Of a stretch of DNA of 64,000 bases, positions 32,246-40,601 are shown one piece after another. Numbering within the stretch: position 1 is the stretch's first letter; each line of letters opens with the position of its first letter. The position numbers and the translations under genes were made by a program. Below the pieces are notes generated by a model that was given only the letters and a program-made list of their open reading frames with translations, ran no database searches and was not told the origin of the DNA. The stretch covers positions 186,001 through 250,000 of the forward strand of contig NZ_QOKZ01000005.1 of the NCBI RefSeq assembly GCF_003697785.1, in the 5' to 3' direction. The DNA is from Paracoccus alkanivorans. GTDB taxonomy: Bacteria; Pseudomonadota; Alphaproteobacteria; Rhodobacterales; Rhodobacteraceae.

Positions 32246-32515
32246 CTAGCGATCCTCGAACAGGTCAAGCTGGGCCCGTCGCGGCCCTCGTCCTGTTCAA
32301 AGCCCGACAGGGTGATGCCCAGCAGGCGGGCGCCGCGCGGGTCGGGCAGCACGGTCGCGGCCAGTTCCCGGGCGAGCACCAGCATCTCGGGCGAGCGCCA
32401 GCATCTCGGCCGCCGCCACCACGCCGCGCAGTGCTGCTCCGCCCACGGCGACGGGCTTGCCCCGCAGTTCCGGGTGATCGCGCTGCTCAACCGACGCATA
32501 AAAAGCATCCATGTC
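32246..32515 (-). pseudogene. Internally deleted dinB (DNA polymerase IV) remnant
   Basis: The minus strand carries the 5' part of a dinB gene ([20 protein letters not shown]) joined directly to its 3' part ([19 protein letters not shown]...[10 protein letters not shown]). The two arms are nearly identical to the intact dinB at 52518: one mismatch seen in each arm. About 798 bases (52737-53534 of the intact copy) are missing, joined at a shared GGCC. A 19-base unit is duplicated in tandem right after the junction (32370-32388 and 32389-32407). Past the homologous part it ends, after a one-base frameshift, with QLDLFEDR and a stop, unlike the end of the intact copy. It cannot make a polymerase. 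Confidence 0.9.
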
Positions 32516-32860
32516 ATATGCATACTATTTTCAATAGTTGGCAGAATGACCTTCCCCCAGAATTGCACATAATAAGCTCTTCGATGGTATTTACGCACCA
32601 CTTCGGCATATATGCCTTCGCGATTCAATAAACCCGGGGGAACAAGGCATAGAATATCTGCGCAAAAATATACGGCACAGCGTTATCACTGGGCATCAGG
32701 CAGGAACTCGGCACGCGTTCGGTAATCCTTCTGCACGGCGGGATGGCACCGTGAGCGCACTACGACCACCGGTTGAATACCTACGACTTACATCCAGCTC
32801 GCAGATAATAATCACGACAAAAAGAATGAAGACAACGAAGAAAGAATTTCATCTTTCTGC
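32516..32860. other. AT-richer spacer with no recognisable gene
   Basis: About 345 bases between the dinB remnant and the exporter gene. Short open frames run through it but have no ribosome binding site or family resemblance. No immunity-type small membrane protein was seen here. Confidence 0.5.
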
Positions 32861-35002
32861 TTAATGCTTTATTTTGAAATTGGCAATTGCGCCTTCCTGC
32901 GAGGAACTCAGTTCTATCACACGATCTGCAACTGCAAGGCTTGACGGGCGATGCGCAACAATCACACGCGTAATCGGGAGACGCCGCAACACCTCGTTTA
33001 CTATTGCTTCATTTCCTTGGTCGAGATGACTTGTAGCTTCGTCAAGCAACAGGATGCCCGGGTTCCGATAAAGTGCGCGGGCCAGGATTATTCTCTGGCG
33101 CTGCCCCCCGGATAGCGCATTGCCCATATCCCCCGAAAGTGTTTCGTAGCCCATTGGCATTCGAATTATCTCATCGTGAATGGCAGCCATTCTTGCGCAT
33201 GTCTGAACACGTGCCAAATCCATTCCCGGCTCGAAACCACTGATATTTTCGGCGATTGAACCGGCAAACAACCGATCTTCCTGAAGAACGCATCCAACCC
33301 GATCCCGATACCCCGCCAACCCCATCGCAGAGATGGAAACGCCGTCAATCAAAACCTGCCCGTCGGTCGGGCGGATCAAACCTCCCATAATCTTTAACAA
33401 CGTCGACTTGCCTACTCCGGACGGGCCGGCAATACCGACGCACTCTCCGGCCCGGATTTCGAAGTTGAGATCCTTGAAGATATCGGGATCATTATCGGCA
33501 TAGCGAAAGCGTAGCCCACGCACTGTCATAGTGCTCGGACCTGTTTTCGCTGCAACGGTTGCTTCTGACGGGTGCAATTCGCCATCATCCTCCACTTCGG
33601 CGAGCGCGATATCGGCGATACGTTCCCCGTGCAATGACAGCATGCGCATTTCCATTAGCGTATCGACGAAACTGTTGCCGCGTCCGGTGAACTGATCTTT
33701 ATAAGCCAGGAAAGCGATTAACATCCCTACGGTCATATCCTCGGCAAAAATGGCCTGAACACCGAAATAAATCATTAAGATCCGGTCAATACCAAACAAT
33801 ATCTCGGCAGCGGATGAGAATATGATATTGAATCTTTCCGTCCGCAGCTGTGCTCCCACGCGATCAACGAGATAATTGATCCAGACAGCCCGCCGGCGTT
33901 GTTCAAGATTGAGAGCCTTGATACTTGCGATCCCCCGCACGCTCTCCATGAAATGTGAATTTTCCTTTGCCTGATAAACGATCGCCTCTTCGGAAAGCAA
34001 TCGAAAATGCCAATAGGTAACCAAGCGCAGCAAGATATATATAAGCGTAACCGAGATAGCGATGAAAACCAGCCAGCCGCCGTAAAGATACATCATGACC
34101 AACAGCGCGATTGACATGACACCGTCGAGAAGAACGGCAATTGCCTTTGTCGTTATGGTTCTTTGAATGGAATCAAGTGATCCGAAGCGAGAGACCACAT
34201 CGCCGACATGACGCTTTTCGAAAAAGTCCAGCGGCAATCGTGTCAGTTGATCAAACAGGCTTACTTTCCACTGCAATATGAGACTCGCGCCGAAGATCAT
34301 GGTGCTCCATGATCGAATGAATTTCGCCACGACCTTCATTGCCAACAAAAGCCCGAGACCAATAGCAATCAATGTCAGGAGATCCAGATCGGCCGCGACT
34401 ACGACCTCGTCGAGAATAATCTGGAAACCGATCGGCATCGCGATCGTGACCGCCTCAAGCAGAACCGAGACGGCCAGCACCTGAATCGCTGCGCGACGAA
34501 TACCAGAGGTCTGCCGCAACATGCCGATGAGGCCGATGCCTGTACTTTCATGTTTTTTTTCGAATTCACTCGTCGGCCACGCCTCAAGAGCGACACCGGT
34601 GAAATGCTGCGACACTTCGGCAAGCGATAGCACGCGCCGACCCACTGCCGGATCGTGAATCGTGACCTTGTTTCCCTTAACCGCCGTTAACACAACGAAA
34701 TGCGAATGGTCCCAGTGGAGGATGCAGGGCAGGCGCAACTGCCTGAGACCGCCCAGATCCAGGCGCAGGGCGCGGGTTGCAAGCTTCAACTCACCACCAA
34801 GCTTGATAAGATCGCGCAACGTCACGCCCTTGAGGGAAACCACGAATCGGCGGCGCATCGCGGTAAGATCAATACGATGCCCGTGATGTCCCGCAATCAT
34901 GCCAAGACATGCCAGTCCGCATTCGGCGGCTTCTGTCTGGACCAGAAGCGGAGTTCCCGTTCGTAACGCGCCGGTAATCCGCTCAAACAGCTTCGAGTGC
35001 AT
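32861..35002 (-). CDS. Peptide exporter: C39 peptidase-ABC transporter (PCAT, CvaB-like)
   Basis: 713 residues in three parts. Residues 1-130 form a C39 double-glycine peptidase with an intact triad: C28 (QTEAAECGLACL), H101 (WDHSHFVVL) and D117 (HDPAVG). Residues 160-430 form the six-helix membrane domain. The ATPase domain has GPSGVGKSTLL, LSGGQRQR and LLLDEATSHLD. Such proteins cut the leader after Gly-Gly and export the core peptide. The start at 35002 (MHSKLF) is 12 bases after the adaptor stop; the longer frame to 35080 runs inside the adaptor gene. GC is visibly lower than in flanking core genes, suggesting acquisition. A matching precursor lies at 36408. Confidence 0.93.
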   Translation of the reverse strand: MHSKLFERITGALRTGTPLLVQTEAAECGLACLGMIAGHHGHRIDLTAMRRRFVVSLKGVTLRDLIKLGGELKLATRALRLDLGGLRQLRLPCILHWDHSHFVVLTAVKGNKVTIHDPAVGRRVLSLAEVSQHFTGVALEAWPTSEFEKKHESTGIGLIGMLRQTSGIRRAAIQVLAVSVLLEAVTIAMPIGFQIILDEVVVAADLDLLTLIAIGLGLLLAMKVVAKFIRSWSTMIFGASLILQWKVSLFDQLTRLPLDFFEKRHVGDVVSRFGSLDSIQRTITTKAIAVLLDGVMSIALLVMMYLYGGWLVFIAISVTLIYILLRLVTYWHFRLLSEEAIVYQAKENSHFMESVRGIASIKALNLEQRRRAVWINYLVDRVGAQLRTERFNIIFSSAAEILFGIDRILMIYFGVQAIFAEDMTVGMLIAFLAYKDQFTGRGNSFVDTLMEMRMLSLHGERIADIALAEVEDDGELHPSEATVAAKTGPSTMTVRGLRFRYADNDPDIFKDLNFEIRAGECVGIAGPSGVGKSTLLKIMGGLIRPTDGQVLIDGVSISAMGLAGYRDRVGCVLQEDRLFAGSIAENISGFEPGMDLARVQTCARMAAIHDEIIRMPMGYETLSGDMGNALSGGQRQRIILARALYRNPGILLLDEATSHLDQGNEAIVNEVLRRLPITRVIVAHRPSSLAVADRVIELSSSQEGAIANFKIKH

Positions 35003-35013
35003 ATTTTCCGTGG

Positions 35014-36312
35014 TCACAAGTTTGAACTTTCCGCCGAAGACAAATATCCGCGAAGGCCATACAACGGCTCCAGGATCCATTGATAAAGCGGGCGTGTTTC
35101 CACCAGAATATCCGCTTCCAATTGCATTCCCACCTGCAGCGGCTCTTGTCGTCCGTAAGCGAGGATATAATTTTGATCCGGCTTGACGGTCACACGATAA
35201 ACAGAATTCATCTGACTGTTGCCGATGCCGCCAGACAGAAATTGCGTCACTTCCTCGGGACGCAAGGTTGTTCGTGAAATCATAGAAACCGTTCCGGGGA
35301 ATTGACCGAATTTCTGATGCGGGAATGCTGTATAACGCAACAAGACCCTTTGCTCCGGCTGCACGAAACCGATCGCATCGCTTGGCGTCAGGAGCTGTAT
35401 TTCAAGAGATTCCTTTCCATCCGGCAGAATGGTAAGCAATGGCATTCCCGTGGACACGGTCTGGCCTGCCTGCGTGACAATTCCCGTGACCTTTCCATCT
35501 CGTGGTGCGGTTACCGATATTTCCCGTTCCGCCTCACTTTGAGCGATCTGACGCTTGAGATCGATAAGTTGCTGCTGTCGCATACTGTAATCGGCAGCAG
35601 CCTCCAGATCGAAGATCTCGAGTTCATCTCTAACCTCCGACAGCCTTGCGGCAATCTGCACACGATCACGGGTAAGAGCGGCAAGCTGTGTCTGCAGATT
35701 CATATATGCCTGAAGGAGTGCGCGGTGCTCACGAGAGGTCGATATTCCCTTCGAAATATAGACCTCTTGTTGATCAACCAGGGTTCCGAAAGTCTCGGCG
35801 TTTTTTTCAGCGACTTTGATTTGTGCCGCAACTTGCTTCGCTTCGCGGGCCAGATGCTGTTCCTGTGTCTGCAGCGCTTGCTTCCTGCCCCTGTCTATAT
35901 TTTTTTGGCGCTCGAGATCTCTTTCCAGTTCCTGGCGTTGCTGCCGCAGCAGATCGACGACAACGCTTTGAGTACGGCCGAGTGACGTGGTTCTTTCGTG
36001 ATTGATCGTATAAAGAACCTCTCCCTGCGAGACGAGATCGCCTTCACTGACTCGCTGATCCCGAATCCATCCGGTCACAGGGGAAGAAACATGGGTCAAT
36101 CCCTGGGTGGGAAGTACGATGCCCTGGACTCGTACCCGGCGGGTATACTGCCCGAAAATCAGCAGCACACAGAGAAGAAGCATGATGAGCAATGACAGAC
36201 TCGCCATGACACGCAGCGGAACGTTCGATGGAAGTGCCGGTCGCCCTAACCAGGCAGAGGAGCGTGCCTCCTGAACCTCTTGCCGGAAAAGGCTGTCGAG
36301 AGGTTGATTCAC
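35014..36312 (-). CDS. Peptide-export adaptor (HlyD family, CvaA/MchE-like)
   Basis: 432 residues. A short cytoplasmic N-terminus (LFRQEVQEARSSAWLG, the typical opening of bacteriocin exporter adaptors) precedes one membrane segment near residues 37-55. Then come RVQGIVLPTQGLTHVSSPVTGWI, a long Gln/Arg/Glu-rich coiled coil (about 110-270) and the barrel domain (VTAPRDGKVTGIVTQAGQTV). It should link the ABC exporter to a TolC-type outer-membrane channel. It sits between the precursor gene and the exporter gene, all on the minus strand. Confidence 0.92.
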   Translation of the reverse strand: MNQPLDSLFRQEVQEARSSAWLGRPALPSNVPLRVMASLSLLIMLLLCVLLIFGQYTRRVRVQGIVLPTQGLTHVSSPVTGWIRDQRVSEGDLVSQGEVLYTINHERTTSLGRTQSVVVDLLRQQRQELERDLERQKNIDRGRKQALQTQEQHLAREAKQVAAQIKVAEKNAETFGTLVDQQEVYISKGISTSREHRALLQAYMNLQTQLAALTRDRVQIAARLSEVRDELEIFDLEAAADYSMRQQQLIDLKRQIAQSEAEREISVTAPRDGKVTGIVTQAGQTVSTGMPLLTILPDGKESLEIQLLTPSDAIGFVQPEQRVLLRYTAFPHQKFGQFPGTVSMISRTTLRPEEVTQFLSGGIGNSQMNSVYRVTVKPDQNYILAYGRQEPLQVGMQLEADILVETRPLYQWILEPLYGLRGYLSSAESSNL

Positions 36313-36407
36313 GATTATCCCAATATTGTGGAAATTGGCTTGCTATCGATGAACACAAGAAAACCAGAGCGGAAAACCGCTCTGGCCATTTTCTCTCCAA
36401 CTCTGCC

Positions 36408-36695
36408 TTATGCTACGCTCGGCAGGCCAGGGACATCGGGAAGTCCAGGAACATCGGGGATGCCAGGAAGACCGCCAAGCGAATCCAGAATAAGTCCCGG
36501 AGTCAAGGCAACTCCCGTCCAAGCACCTGCAACAAGCATTGCAGCTCCTTGGCCAAGCATCGCACCACCAGCGATAAACGTGTCGAAAGCCTCATCAAAA
36601 GTTACACCGCCAGAAACAGCGTCAATCTCAAACTCGTCCAGAGGGCGAAGGGCAGTTTCTGCATCCGCCTGAGGAGCGTATGTAAAATCAAGCAT
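36408..36695 (-). CDS. Double-glycine-leader peptide precursor (bacteriocin/microcin-like, unrecognised core)
   Basis: 95 residues from ATG 36695, which has GGAGAG seven bases upstream; an upstream in-frame ATG at 36719 has none. Residues 1-30 form a typical double-glycine leader ending LDEFEIDAVSGG. The predicted 65-residue core begins VTFDEAFDTF. It then has a Gly/Ala-rich hydrophobic stretch with small-residue spacing (AGGAMLGQGAAMLVAGAW) and a tail built of GLP/PDVP units (GLPGIPDVPGLPDVPGLPSV). No cysteine, so no disulfides or lanthionines. It is upstream of its adaptor and exporter on the same strand. The core matches no family I know; antibacterial activity is an inference from the leader and exporter. 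Confidence 0.75.
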   Translation of the reverse strand: MLDFTYAPQADAETALRPLDEFEIDAVSGGVTFDEAFDTFIAGGAMLGQGAAMLVAGAWTGVALTPGLILDSLGGLPGIPDVPGLPDVPGLPSVA

Positions 36696-36712
36696 TTCTT
36701 TCTCTCCTGGTG

Positions 36713-36731
36713 TAATCACGCATTAATCACG
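36713..36731 (-). promoter_or_regulatory. Two direct repeats upstream of the peptide precursor gene
   Basis: TAATCACG (plus-strand reading) occurs at 36713-36720 and 36724-36731, exactly 11 bases apart, 18-36 bases upstream of the chosen ATG. One-turn spacing is typical for tandem regulator half-sites. A TTGACA on the minus strand (36771-36766) lies further up but lacks a clear -10. Confidence 0.3.
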
Positions 36732-36779
36732 TGACGTAACGAAGTCTTGAGGTCATAGTACCGTTTGTCAACTCAGATA

Positions 36780-36929
36780 TTAGGGTCAGATCTCATAACC
36801 AGATCATGTTCGGCAGGCTCAGGGACTGGCGGCGCGTGGCGACCCGTTACCACAGATGCCCCAAGGTCTTCCTCTCCGCCGTCGCTCTCGCTGCAACCGT
36901 CATGTTCTGGGTATGTGTCCTGACTCTAA
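36780..36929 (+). mobile_element. Internally deleted IS5-family element (150 bp) with both terminal repeats
   Basis: TTAGGGTCAG at 36780-36789 and CTGACTCTAA at 36920-36929 are inverted repeats matching 9 of 10. Between them an open frame from ATG 36806 encodes the C-terminal end of an IS5-type transposase (RVATRYHRCPKVFLSAVAL), running to 36937. The rest of the transposase is missing. The same terminal repeat and the same C-terminal sequence recur at 54055-54157 in the opposite orientation. Confidence 0.7.
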
Positions 36930-36951
36930 CATTCTAAGCACCGATATTCGA

Positions 36952-38580
36952 TCATCGCTTGATCCTCCGCCCCGCCTCCTGCAGGCAGCGGAAGGCGTTG
37001 TAGCGGTGGTCATGCGTCTGGCGCGATGCGGCTGAATCGGGAAGGCATTCCCGCGACATATGTGACATCGATTCCATCGCCTGACGCATCTCCCGGAAAT
37101 GACCTGCCGCCAATGCTCCAAGAATGGCGGAACCCAGCAGGACCGGTTGTTCGGCGGACACGGCCACCACGGGAATATTCACCGCATCCGCCAGAAGCTG
37201 CCGCACGAGGTCAAGCTCTCCCGCCCCGCCCGAGATCACGATCCGGCGCACCGTTGCACCGGCCTGTTCCTGCGTCTCGATGATCTGGCGCAATCCATAT
37301 CCGATACCGCTGATCCCAGCGATATAAAGGGCTACGAGGTTATCGACATCACGTTCCATGCCCAGCCCGGCGATCATCGCCCGGGCATGCGGATCGGCGA
37401 AGGGCGCGCGGTTGCCGAGAAACTCGGGCACGACATGTATTCCGTCCGCCAGGTCGATGGCCGACGAAAGCGACGGGGCGGCGGCGCTTGCCTGCCCGGC
37501 CAGCCAGACGGGAAGCGGTTGCCCGGCCTTGCCAGCCGCTTCCCGCGCCTCGGCTGAGGCGGGATGAAAGGACAGGAGTTGGTCGATAGCCGCGCCGGTG
37601 GCGGATTGCCCGCCCTCGTTCAGCCACAATCCCGGCACCATCGCCTGATAATAGGGGCCCCAGACACCCGGAACGAAGACCGGCTCGTCCGTCGAGGTCA
37701 TGGTGCAAGAGGAGGTGCCGAAAACATAGGCGAGATTGTCTTGCGGCCTGCCCTCGACCCCGACCGTGCCGATCCCGCCCGCATGGGCGTCGATCAAACC
37801 CGCCGCGACCGGTGTCCCCGGACGAAGGCCCATTTCCGCCGCTGCCTCGGCCGTCAGCCCCTGCCCAAGCGGGGTGCCGGGGGCGACGACCTGCCTGCCG
37901 ATCCGGGCGAAATCCTCATCCGCCAGTTCTGTCAGGCCGATCTGGCGGAAATAATCCGGGTCCCACCGGCTCTCATGGGCCAGATAGGTCCATTTGCAGG
38001 TCACGGTGCAGGTCGATCGCGCCAGATCGCCGCTTGCCCGCCATGTCAGGAAATCCGCCAGATCCATGAATTGCCAGGCGCTGCGATAGCTTTGCGGCAT
38101 GTTCTCCTTGAGCCACAGGATCTTGGGCGTTTCCATCTCGGGCGAGATCACGCCCCCGACATAGCGCAGCACCGGATGGCCGGTCGCGTTGATCCGCTCG
38201 GCCTGCCGAACGGCGCGGTGATCCATCCAGACGATGATATTGCGTGCGTCATCGCCCGAGGCACTGACCGAGACCGGAGCACCACCCTCGCCCAGCACGA
38301 CCAGCGAACAGGTGGCGTCAAAGCCGATCCCCGCCACGCGGGCCGGATCGATCCCGGCCTTGTCCACCGCCTCGCGCACGGATGCGCAGACGGCGGACCA
38401 GATATCCTCGCTGGATTGCTCGGCGATCTCGGCACCTTCGCGCCACAGGATGATGTCGCGCTTGGCTGACGCAAGCATCCGGCCTGCCGCGTCGAAAATA
38501 CCCGCACGCGCACTGCCCGAGCCGACATCGACGCCAAGAAACAAGGCGTCCGACGCGCCTTCGGATTGGTCTTCTGTCAT
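36952..38580 (-). CDS. FGGY-family carbohydrate kinase (ribulokinase-like)
   Basis: 542 residues. It shows the FGGY actin-like fold motifs: GVDVGSGSARAGIFD, WMDHRAVRQAERIN, AGLIDAHAGGIG, FGTSSCTM and the C-terminal VISGGAGELDLVRQLLADA. The DVGSGSARAG and DHRA regions fit D-ribulokinase/L-ribulokinase-type enzymes. With the adjacent SDR and ABC transporter it would phosphorylate the ketopentose formed from ribitol, yielding ribulose 5-phosphate. GAGGA precedes the start. Last gene of a five-gene minus-strand operon. Confidence 0.85.
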   Translation of the reverse strand: MTEDQSEGASDALFLGVDVGSGSARAGIFDAAGRMLASAKRDIILWREGAEIAEQSSEDIWSAVCASVREAVDKAGIDPARVAGIGFDATCSLVVLGEGGAPVSVSASGDDARNIIVWMDHRAVRQAERINATGHPVLRYVGGVISPEMETPKILWLKENMPQSYRSAWQFMDLADFLTWRASGDLARSTCTVTCKWTYLAHESRWDPDYFRQIGLTELADEDFARIGRQVVAPGTPLGQGLTAEAAAEMGLRPGTPVAAGLIDAHAGGIGTVGVEGRPQDNLAYVFGTSSCTMTSTDEPVFVPGVWGPYYQAMVPGLWLNEGGQSATGAAIDQLLSFHPASAEAREAAGKAGQPLPVWLAGQASAAAPSLSSAIDLADGIHVVPEFLGNRAPFADPHARAMIAGLGMERDVDNLVALYIAGISGIGYGLRQIIETQEQAGATVRRIVISGGAGELDLVRQLLADAVNIPVVAVSAEQPVLLGSAILGALAAGHFREMRQAMESMSHMSRECLPDSAASRQTHDHRYNAFRCLQEAGRRIKR

Positions 38581-38606
38581 GGGAAATCCTCGTGAATGAC
38601 CGGCCG

Positions 38607-39335
38607 TTACAGATCGACGCTATTCGGCAGGATGACGAGATCGCGGATGACGACATTGCGCGGGCGGCTCAGCATGAACAGCACCGCCTCGGCCACTTCC
38701 CTGGGTTGCATCAGCGAGCCATTGGCCAGCGCCTCTTCCATCTTGGCCTTGGGCCAATCGTCCAGCAGCGCGGTCACGACCGGACCGGGCAGCACCGCGC
38801 CCATGCGGATGCCATGCTGCGACACCTGCCGCCGCGTCGTATGCAGAAAGGCCTGCACCGCGAATTTCGAGGCCGTGTAGATCGGCTCCCACACGACCGG
38901 CACGACGCCCGCCACCGAGGAGGTGAAGATGACATCGCCGCTCTTGCGTTCAATCATTCCGGGCAGGACGGCGCGGACCGAGCGGAAGGCCGCATTGATG
39001 TTCAGGTTCAGCATCCGGTCCCAGTCATCGGGATTGCCCTCGGCCGCCGCCCCGCCGATATAGGTGCCGGCATTGGCATGCAGGATGTCCAGCGGCCCGG
39101 CGATCTCTTCGATCCGCGCCGCCATCGTATCCACCTGCGCACCGTCCAGCAGATCGACGACCAGCGGTTTCGCCTGCGGTCCAAGTTCATCGCACAGCTT
39201 TTCCAGCCGGTCCGCTGCACGGTCGATCAGCACGACCGTCGCCCCCTCGGCCAGCAGCGTTCTTGCGCATTCCAGCCCGATCCCCGAGGCCGCGCCGGTG
39301 ATTGCCGCGACCTTGCCTGTCATCAGTTCAGCCAT
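38607..39335 (-). CDS. Short-chain dehydrogenase, probable ribitol (pentitol) dehydrogenase
   Basis: 242 residues of the classical SDR family: NAD-binding TGAASGIG, the NAG motif in HANAGTY, catalytic Ser in TSSVAG and YxxxK in YTASKFAVQ. The C-terminal [28 protein letters not shown] is SDR-like. Similarity to ribitol 2-dehydrogenases is suggested by overall sequence and by the neighbouring pentulose kinase and CUT2 transporter; the polyol substrate is an inference. GGAG precedes the start. Confidence 0.8.
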   Translation of the reverse strand: MAELMTGKVAAITGAASGIGLECARTLLAEGATVVLIDRAADRLEKLCDELGPQAKPLVVDLLDGAQVDTMAARIEEIAGPLDILHANAGTYIGGAAAEGNPDDWDRMLNLNINAAFRSVRAVLPGMIERKSGDVIFTSSVAGVVPVVWEPIYTASKFAVQAFLHTTRRQVSQHGIRMGAVLPGPVVTALLDDWPKAKMEEALANGSLMQPREVAEAVLFMLSRPRNVVIRDLVILPNSVDL

Positions 39336-39356
39336 CTTTTTTCTCCTGTCTTCGGG

Positions 39357-40601
39357 TCACGCACGGCCGTGGCTTGCGCGGGATTGGCGGGCCAGCGAGT
39401 CGACGATGACCGCGATGGCCAGAACAGCGCCGGTGATCATGTAGCGCAGCGACGAGCTGAGATTGAGCAATGTCAGCCCGTTCGAGATCGCCTGGATGAC
39501 CAGCACCCCCAGCAGCGCCGACCAGGCCGAGCCGCGCCCGCCGAACAGCGAAGTTCCCCCGATCACCGCCGCGGCGATGGCGTTCAAGTTCACGTCCCCG
39601 GTGCCCGCCTGCTGGCTGGACGAGGCCAGCCGGGCCGCCGACAGCACCCCGCCAAGCGCGGCCAGTGTCGAACACAGCATGAAGGCTGACAGGCGGATGC
39701 GGTTGACATTGATGCCCGCGCGGCGGGCGGCCTCGCTATTGCCGCCGACGGCGAACATCGAACGCCCCCATTTCGTGCGGGTCAGTGCATAGTTCATGAT
39801 CACGACCAACAGCACGAACAGCCCGAACATGTAAGGCACGCCACGGCCCGTGTTCAGATATGACACGGCAATCAGAAGCGCGACGGTCAGCAGGCCCGTC
39901 TTGGCCAGCAGCACGCTCAGCCCCGGATTGGACAGGTTGGCCTCGGCTCGGCGGCGCATGGCGCGCAGCCCCGTGACGACGATGACCACCCCCGGCAGAA
40001 CCGCCAGCAGATAGCTGAGCCAGGCCGGCATGATCAGGATCTGGCCAAAGCGCACCAGGGCCGAATTGTAGTTGAGATTGATCGACCCGGTAGAGCCAAG
40101 CAGGTAAAGCTGCATCCCCAGCAGCGCCAGCAACCCGGCCAGCGTTGAAACGAAGCTGGGCATCCCGAACCGGTTCAGGAAGCTGGCATAGACCAGTCCG
40201 GCCAGTGCCCCCGCGGCCAGCGCCGCAAGGATCGCCAGCGGAACCGGCAGCCCCATCTTGACCCACAGCACCCCCATCAATGCCGAGGCAAGCCCGCTCA
40301 TCGAGCCGATCGACAGATCGATCTGCCCCAGTAACAGGACACAGACGACACCAAGCGAGATGCAACCGACAGCCGCGGCATCGAACAGCAGGTTCACGAG
40401 ATTGTTCGGCGCCAGGAAGACCGGGTTCAGCGAGGTGAAGACGGTCGCGATCAGCACGAGGCCGACCGCAACGGGCAGCATGCCCAGATCACCCGAACGA
40501 ATACGATCCATGAAGGCGCGGACCGCACCGATGATGCCTTCGTCATGGCGGACCCGGCTGTCGGACCGGTCCAGCGCGGTGGGACTTTTCTCTTCGGTCA
40601 T
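39357..40601 (-). CDS. CUT2-family sugar ABC transporter permease
   Basis: 414 residues and about ten membrane segments. Typical RbsC/FrcC features are FLAPNNLVNLLFDAAAVGCISLGVVCVLLLGQIDLSIGSM and GGNSEAARRAGINVNRIR, plus AVIGGTSLFGGRGS. It forms the membrane channel for the binding protein at 41453 and the ATPase at 40598, whose stop overlaps this start by ATGA. Confidence 0.93.
   Translation of the reverse strand: MTEEKSPTALDRSDSRVRHDEGIIGAVRAFMDRIRSGDLGMLPVAVGLVLIATVFTSLNPVFLAPNNLVNLLFDAAAVGCISLGVVCVLLLGQIDLSIGSMSGLASALMGVLWVKMGLPVPLAILAALAAGALAGLVYASFLNRFGMPSFVSTLAGLLALLGMQLYLLGSTGSINLNYNSALVRFGQILIMPAWLSYLLAVLPGVVIVVTGLRAMRRRAEANLSNPGLSVLLAKTGLLTVALLIAVSYLNTGRGVPYMFGLFVLLVVIMNYALTRTKWGRSMFAVGGNSEAARRAGINVNRIRLSAFMLCSTLAALGGVLSAARLASSSQQAGTGDVNLNAIAAAVIGGTSLFGGRGSAWSALLGVLVIQAISNGLTLLNLSSSLRYMITGAVLAIAVIVDSLARQSRASHGRA

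Noticed and set aside
32110..32628. Minus-strand open frame of 172 residues as a gene
   Set aside because: It strings together spacer, two dinB arms in changing phase and unrelated sequence; it is the remnant, not a protein gene.
32641..32860. Immunity gene for the exported peptide
   Set aside because: Searched for a short membrane-protein frame with a ribosome site on either strand; none seen here or at 36313-36407.
36730..36771. Promoter of the peptide operon using TTGACA at 36771-36766
   Set aside because: No acceptable -10 hexamer at 15-19 bases; listed only as context for the repeats.
37564..38469. Plus-strand 301-residue open frame opposite the kinase
   Set aside because: Shadow of the kinase gene on a GC-rich template; no start signal or family resemblance.
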